A stretch of DNA of 64,000 nucleotides from contig JAJTTP010000002.1 of NCBI GenBank assembly GCA_023313575.1, forward strand, positions 2,604,001-2,668,000, written 5' to 3'. The stretch is from Eutypella sp. D-1. Its lineage: Eukaryota > Ascomycota > Sordariomycetes > Xylariales > Diatrypaceae. The translations under genes and the position numbers were made by a program. Position 1 is the stretch's first letter, and each line of letters opens with the position of its first letter. Below the pieces are notes generated by a model. That model worked only from the letters and a program-made list of their open reading frames with translations, did no database searches and had not been told where the DNA came from. Of this stretch, positions 59,104 to 64,000 are shown in pieces.

Positions 59104-60501
59104 ATGCGTTTTTCTCAGACTCTTCTCGTCTTCCTCGCGTCTGGTGTATCATACGCCGTGCAGAATATTTGTGACGATGATTGTAAGAAAGGATGCGACA
59201 GTGAATGCCAGTCGGCCATCCAGTTAGCATACGAATCCGATTCCAAGCTGTGGGTGAGCGACATTGTGAACGATCCGTTCTACTCGACGCCCGCCAATAT
59301 CTCGGAAGCCAAACTAGGTGATATCCTACGCTGGGAGGATGTTGCCAGCAAACATTTGACCAGCAACTGGTCCATACCCGCTAGCTTGAGTCTTTCCCGC
59401 TTCATGTATGTGACGGAGGATGCGAACAATAAGACAATACCAGCTACTGCCTGGGTTCTGCTCCCTTTTCACCACACATTATCGATCTCGGACGAGCCTG
59501 GCAAGCTTCGAACCATCGTGTGGACGCACGGTACGGCTGGACGTAGCCGCCTCTGTTCTACAACAAACAACCGGGGCCTCTACTACGATTGGAAGGTCCC
59601 TTTCATTCTCGCTGAATCCGGCTACGCCGTCATCGCCCCCGATTATGCCGGCCAAGGTTCCGATATTCCTCAGGGATTCATGTACGAATCGGGGTACCTG
59701 CACGTTGCGGACGTTGCTTACTCCCTGGTTGCTGCAAGGAAGGTCATTGGTAACCTTTTGAGTCACAAATGGGCCGTTTTTGGTCACAGTGAGGGTGGCA
59801 TGACAGCCTGGCGCACTGCCGAAAGACTGGCTTTGGCGGGTCAGGAGCAACTTCACAAAGCCGGCAAGTTCATCGGCGCCGTGGCTGCCGCGCCGGCCCT
59901 GCGCCCTCAGCGACTTATCCCCACTTCATGGAAAGAGACCGGGACGGGCGGCGGTCCGTTTTCGGTCTACTTCCTCCAATCACTTGCCCTCCTCTATCCA
60001 GATGCGATTAAGGTTGAGGATTATCTTACTGAGATCACACTTCAGCGTCTCAGCGTCCTCGACAATTCCTGTTACCAGACAGGTACAGCTGCTGTCGGGT
60101 CCCTTCCTCGGGATTCCGTGTTCAAGAATGTTAGTTGGCTTGAGCACCCGGCTACCAATGATTGGGCCGTCCGATATAATGGCCAGGGCCCACATCCTCT
60201 TGCCGCGCCGATGCTTGTTATCCAAGGCGTTGATGATACGATCACACCCGCTTCTTTGACAATAGAGGACTTCAACCTCACTTGCTCTACTTTCCCTGAG
60301 AGCCCCGCCCACGCCAAATTATACCCCGGAATGGACCACGGGCAGGTTCTTGAGTCAGCTCGTGCGGATATTTCTGCCTGGCTTGATGACAGGTTCAAGG
60401 GGGTTCCTGTGCAGCCGGGGTGTTCAGTGGAAAACATTAAGCCTTTGACCGGGCTTTATTCGCAAGGTGACCTATTTTGGGCCGCCGCAGGTTCAGGTTA
60501 A
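59104..60501 (+). CDS. Secreted lipase-like alpha/beta hydrolase
   Basis: Intronless, 465 residues. An N-terminal signal peptide (MRFSQTLLVFLASGVSYA) and a Cys-rich mature start (ICDDDCKKGCDSEC) indicate secretion. The nucleophile elbow is GHSEGG with Ser near 229; the likely acid is in QGVDDTITP near 375 and the histidine in MDHGQ near 411. The oxyanion region is WTHGTAG. The size and layout fit the fungal secretory-lipase/prolyl-peptidase-like hydrolases that degrade esters outside the cell. Several N-glycosylation sequons (NWS, NKT, NVS, NLT) support an extracellular protein. The natural substrate is unknown. Confidence 0.85.
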   Translation: MRFSQTLLVFLASGVSYAVQNICDDDCKKGCDSECQSAIQLAYESDSKLWVSDIVNDPFYSTPANISEAKLGDILRWEDVASKHLTSNWSIPASLSLSRFMYVTEDANNKTIPATAWVLLPFHHTLSISDEPGKLRTIVWTHGTAGRSRLCSTTNNRGLYYDWKVPFILAESGYAVIAPDYAGQGSDIPQGFMYESGYLHVADVAYSLVAARKVIGNLLSHKWAVFGHSEGGMTAWRTAERLALAGQEQLHKAGKFIGAVAAAPALRPQRLIPTSWKETGTGGGPFSVYFLQSLALLYPDAIKVEDYLTEITLQRLSVLDNSCYQTGTAAVGSLPRDSVFKNVSWLEHPATNDWAVRYNGQGPHPLAAPMLVIQGVDDTITPASLTIEDFNLTCSTFPESPAHAKLYPGMDHGQVLESARADISAWLDDRFKGVPVQPGCSVENIKPLTGLYSQGDLFWAAAGSG

Positions 60502-62428
60502 ACCCGATGCTTTACGAGATCGAACATGGTCAATTTTAGGGGGAAACTTAGCATGGTAGAGGAAATAGGGTTAGTGTGGCTCATAATGTTATGGTGCGCG
60601 ACAGAAATATAGAGTTCACATACCCAGGCGATTTCCGGAGAGGAAGCAAGGGGGCGAAAGAGAGAGGCATAATCGAAAAATAAAATAGCGAGCCGTGGCG
60701 TTCAGATACATACCTATATATAATACACGTACACCCGCTCGCGTGTATTTCTACTATACTATGTAGTTAGTCCTGCCAGCCCATCTATCTATCCATGCAA
60801 CACCCATTACAACCAACCCTCCCCCGCCTTCTCTTCGTACTAGTTAGCTCATGGGAGATATCGGAGTTAGGGCTACATGAAAAGGGGTAAAGAAGAGCAT
60901 CGTTGGTCTACCGACCCTCCCCTATCCCATATCTTTATAAACATACTTTCCCCCTTGCAGATGTCGAGCCTTAACACATGTTTCATCCCGGCTTATTACT
61001 CATGTCACACACTGCCGAGCCCCTTTTTGCTTGCGTTTGAAATTAGATGAATGTTTCAGGATGGCCTGCGGCCTCTCTCGCTCTGGAGAAAGGTCATGCA
61101 AGGTCGAGCTTTTTTTCCCGGATTGGCAATGAGAATACTACTTGCTACCCCCGACGATGATATGATATGGACTTCAGCAATAACTATGGGTGACTCTACC
61201 CACGTAACAACCCCCTTGTGGCATGCGTGGTATTTAGTAGACAGATGGATACCTAGGGGGGGGGGGGACATCGCGAATAACAGGGCTCTATCCCGGATAT
61301 CTCTTGTGCGCCCCCCCCCCCCCCCCCCCCACATTAAACCAAGTAGGAAAGGGGGTATTATACATACACATACACATCTATACTCGGGTCACGGAAACCT
61401 AGGGGGGCAGCACTCATCAGAGAGACGCGAGACGTAAATGTGAACCAAAAGTTTCCCCTCCCCTTTTTTTCATTGCTTCTCTCTCTTTCTTCCCCCGACA
61501 GCGGTTTCTCGTAGTTGATACGCAGCAAAAGTGTATAAGCGCTATTTCTCCTTTTTTATAAGTCTTTGTTCTAATTATCTATCTATCTCTATGGATCGAT
61601 CGATTTCGTCATACCGAGGCATTAAGAAGACAAGAAAACGGCCGCGATGATAGAAAAGTACTTTCCTCGCTTCCGCTCCCGGTATATATAACATATGCCC
61701 TGGCCCTTAGTCCACCAAAAAAACACCCGAGACATGCGATAGCAGCTGCAACGGAAAGGTTGGTAGAGATAATGGGAAAAAAGAAGAAAATAGACGAAAG
61801 GAATGGGGACGGATAGGAAATTAGACAGGCTCGCATGATTGAGATGCAAGGGGGGTGATTAGAAAAAGGGATCGATAGATGAGAAAAGGAGATTTAAGAA
61901 AAAAACCGTAGATGATAATTAGATTACATAGTTAAGTAGTCATCCCCGTTCGGATTTGAGAGGTAACAAAGTTTAGAGAGAGTGAGGTTCCGGATATCGT
62001 ATTGAGTAAGTAGTTGAAAGGAGAATATGGATATTGAAGATATATATGAAAATTTGTTTGCGATGTAAACGATAGATAGGTCAGGTGAGGTGAGGAGGTT
62101 TCACCCCGCAAGACATGCATGCAATATGATACAGACTAAAAGTACAGATGGACATTTGTATGGAGTCAATGTAAGTAAGGTTAGTTCAAGTAGGAAAGCT
62201 TGAAAGGGAAAAAAGCAAAAGGAGTAGAAGATATGAGATGCAATGCTAGGGGTATCATGACACATGGAGGAGATGGAAACGGAAGGAAGAGAGACAGAGA
62301 GAAAAAGGGGAATTCATGGTGAGGGCCAGGAAAAAAGAAAAAGAAAAAACGCAGAACAGAAAAAAAAGTCGAAGTAAAAAGCTTCCACGCGACGTCTCCG
62401 CCACAAAGTATCTTGTTTTCTTCCATGC
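60502..62428. other. Low-complexity spacer
   Basis: Includes a G-run (61256-61267), a 20-nt C-run (61311-61330) and purine-rich 3' sequence of the next minus-strand gene. No gene recognised. Confidence 0.6.
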
Positions 62429-64000
62429 TCACAGCCACAACAACCACCGGACGGCGCCCCAGACACCGTGTCCGAGGCCGGCGAAGACGCGACAGATCAT
62501 GACGACGAACCAGACGTACCACATGAGGCCGACGAGGAGGTACTCGAGGACGAGCCAGCCGGCGCGGCGGACCCAGCGGAAGCGGCGCCGGCGCCGGCGG
62601 AGCATGCTGTCCATGAGATCGGTGGCGCGCTTGGCCTCGAGGCGCCGCGTCGCCAGCAGCTCGCGCGCGGCGTCGTCCGCGTCGTCCGCGCACCGCCGCG
62701 TGCGCTCCGCCAGGTCCGTAGCCAGGCGCGCCCGCAGCGCCTCCGCCCGCCCTTGCAACCCCGCTCCCGTCGTCGACGTGAATTCCGCCCCTGACGCCCG
62801 CAGCGCCGTCGTCGACCGCTCCATGCTGTCCTCCAGCACGCGCGCCGTCGCGGGGAAGAGGTCCGCCTGCCGCGCCGTCAGCGCGAGGCCGTTGGCCCCG
62901 CCGTTGGTTTTGGCGCCATTCGCGGTCTCGTCGAAGAAGGCCACGAGACCCTGCACGTCCGTCCACGAGAGGCCCGTGCCCTCGCCCGCGACGAGGGTCT
63001 TCTGGTGGTTGTGCGGTTGGTGGTGCGGGTACGGCTGCCCGCTTCTGTCGTCCATGGTGGCGAGGGTCATGGCGGTCGTCGTGGAGGGGGGCGCGAACAA
63101 GGGCTGGGGCTCCTGTGCACGGCGCGCGATCTCCATTGCCTTGATGCCGGAGCTCAGGATGAGGGCGCGCACGCGCGCGACCTCGCGCTTCGACACCGGC
63201 GCCCGGCGCGGCGACGGGGGGCTGCGCTCCGCGAGCGCCCACTCGCGGCTCCTGAGGGTGAGGGCCTTGGAGGTGTCGGCCTCTGGGCGGTCCGTAGACG
63301 ACGCTGTCACCGCCACTACCGAGCCGGGCTCCTTTGAAACGTCGCCACGGGTGGATTCGTCTGAGGCAAATAATTCAGGACCACCGAGTCTAGGAGAGAG
63401 CAAGGCGGGAGAGGCAGACATCGGGCCGCCTCCCACGTCGATGCGCGGTGGCTTGAGCTTATCAAACCGGTCAGCTCTCGGGGTAGGGCTTCTCGATAAA
63501 TTGTTTCCGATGGACAGCATATTTCCCTGCGCGGCCTTGTCATCATTGGCGGTCTCCGACACCGACTTGAAAGGAGGGAGTGTCCCCGCGTAAGTCTTCG
63601 GAGCCTTCGTATCTGGTTGCGTCATGACACCAGATTCCGCCTGCCCGCTCTTCTGCTCTGCATCGGACTCGTCACTAGATGTCGAGGAAGAGCTGTCGTC
63701 CCGCTCCGAATCCTTCCGCCATATGAAGTCCCCGACTTTCGATACGCCCTCGCGTATGATGCCATCTATCTTAGCACCTCCCTTGAAAATGCTTCGTAGG
63801 CCGGGTGTTTCATCGCTTCTAAATCGGATACTTCCCATACTACGTTGTGATTTGTGACCATAAGCGGTAGCTTTCGGAGGAGCCAGCTGTGCCGGGCTCT
63901 TGGACCTGGGCAGGTCAAGCGACAGGGGTCTTTCGGTCGAAATCGGCGGTGTCAAGACGGACTCCTCGGGCAACTCAACCGGACTCTCTGCACCTTTCTC
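62429..64000 (-). CDS. Conserved fungal protein with C-terminal membrane helices (5' part off the window)
   Basis: The frame is open from the window end to a stop at 62429-62431, so at least 523 residues are present and the N-terminus is missing. The visible part begins with Ser/Pro-rich disordered sequence, then a motif GLRSIFKGGAKIDGIIREGVSKVGDFIWRK, shown here as two pieces: GLRSIFKGGAKID and GIIREGVSKVGDFIWRK. A helical region (KREVARVRALILSSGIKAME) and an Arg-rich stretch lead to two closely spaced hydrophobic segments at the very C-terminus (LEYLLVGLMWYVWFVVMI). I believe such proteins are conserved in filamentous ascomycetes and sit in an internal membrane; I know no proven function. 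The long antisense frames here are shadows of its GC-rich codons. Confidence 0.72.
   Translation of the reverse strand, partial: EKGAESPVELPEESVLTPPISTERPLSLDLPRSKSPAQLAPPKATAYGHKSQRSMGSIRFRSDETPGLRSIFKGGAKIDGIIREGVSKVGDFIWRKDSERDDSSSSTSSDESDAEQKSGQAESGVMTQPDTKAPKTYAGTLPPFKSVSETANDDKAAQGNMLSIGNNLSRSPTPRADRFDKLKPPRIDVGGGPMSASPALLSPRLGGPELFASDESTRGDVSKEPGSVVAVTASSTDRPEADTSKALTLRSREWALAERSPPSPRRAPVSKREVARVRALILSSGIKAMEIARRAQEPQPLFAPPSTTTAMTLATMDDRSGQPYPHHQPHNHQKTLVAGEGTGLSWTDVQGLVAFFDETANGAKTNGGANGLALTARQADLFPATARVLEDSMERSTTALRASGAEFTSTTGAGLQGRAEALRARLATDLAERTRRCADDADDAARELLATRRLEAKRATDLMDSMLRRRRRRFRWVRRAGWLVLEYLLVGLMWYVWFVVMICRVFAGLGHGVWGAVRWLLWL

Noticed and set aside
61256..61330. G-run and C-run, considered as a structured element
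   Set aside because: Simple homopolymers near a gene 3' end; they look like replication slippage tracts.
62316..63593. Long plus-strand frame of 425 codons and the overlapping minus-strand frame of 353 codons
   Set aside because: Shadows of the membrane protein gene at 62429-64000, Arg/Ser-rich and without domains.

Overview
The window is nuclear DNA of a filamentous ascomycete (Pezizomycotina, most likely a Sordariomycete). The evidence is compact multi-exon genes with 40-190 nt GT-AG introns, fungal families (PDR transporter, siderophore uptake, a CYT-18-type tyrosyl-tRNA synthetase, DUF7025 AAA ATPase, fungal-specific transcription factor domain) and gene-poor spacers rich in homopolymers and palindromic TACCTAGGTA. 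I joined exons by hand from splice signals and frame. The unbroken frame through long genes (for example 11 exons giving 1467 codons) supports most models.

Left part (1-9.5 kb), accessory in character: a GT2 polysaccharide-synthase-like gene split by a solo LTR with an intact 5-bp target duplication; a siderophore transporter and a siderophore-type esterase on the same strand, with an iron-GATA site upstream of the transporter; a 2EXR-like fragment beside a second LTR copy; and one hypothetical gene.

Housekeeping block (9.5-22 kb): a SET/MYND methyltransferase-like protein, an aminoglycoside-phosphotransferase-like kinase, SFH5 (Sec14 lipid transfer), NPR2 (SEACIT/GATOR1), mitochondrial tyrosyl-tRNA synthetase and, divergent from it, the succinate dehydrogenase anchor SDH4.

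A 7.3-kb gene-poor stretch (22-29.3 kb) follows. Beyond it lie a GH18 chitinase-like gene with an altered catalytic motif, VPS53 (GARP tethering complex), a fungal-specific transcription factor facing away from a full-length PDR-type ABC transporter, thioredoxin reductase, a small Gly/Ser/Tyr/Asn-rich protein, and a single-pass membrane protein.

Right part (49.9-64 kb): a STAND-like (DUF7708-type) gene divergent from a DUF7025/AAA+ ATPase, a small unknown gene, a secreted lipase-like hydrolase, and the 3' part of a conserved fungal membrane protein that runs off the window.

I found no tRNA, rRNA or CRISPR array. The most notable points are the clean LTR disruption of the GT2 gene, a repeat pair flanking the AAA gene, the chitinase motif change, an abnormal splice donor in SFH5, and 18- and 19-nt microexons.
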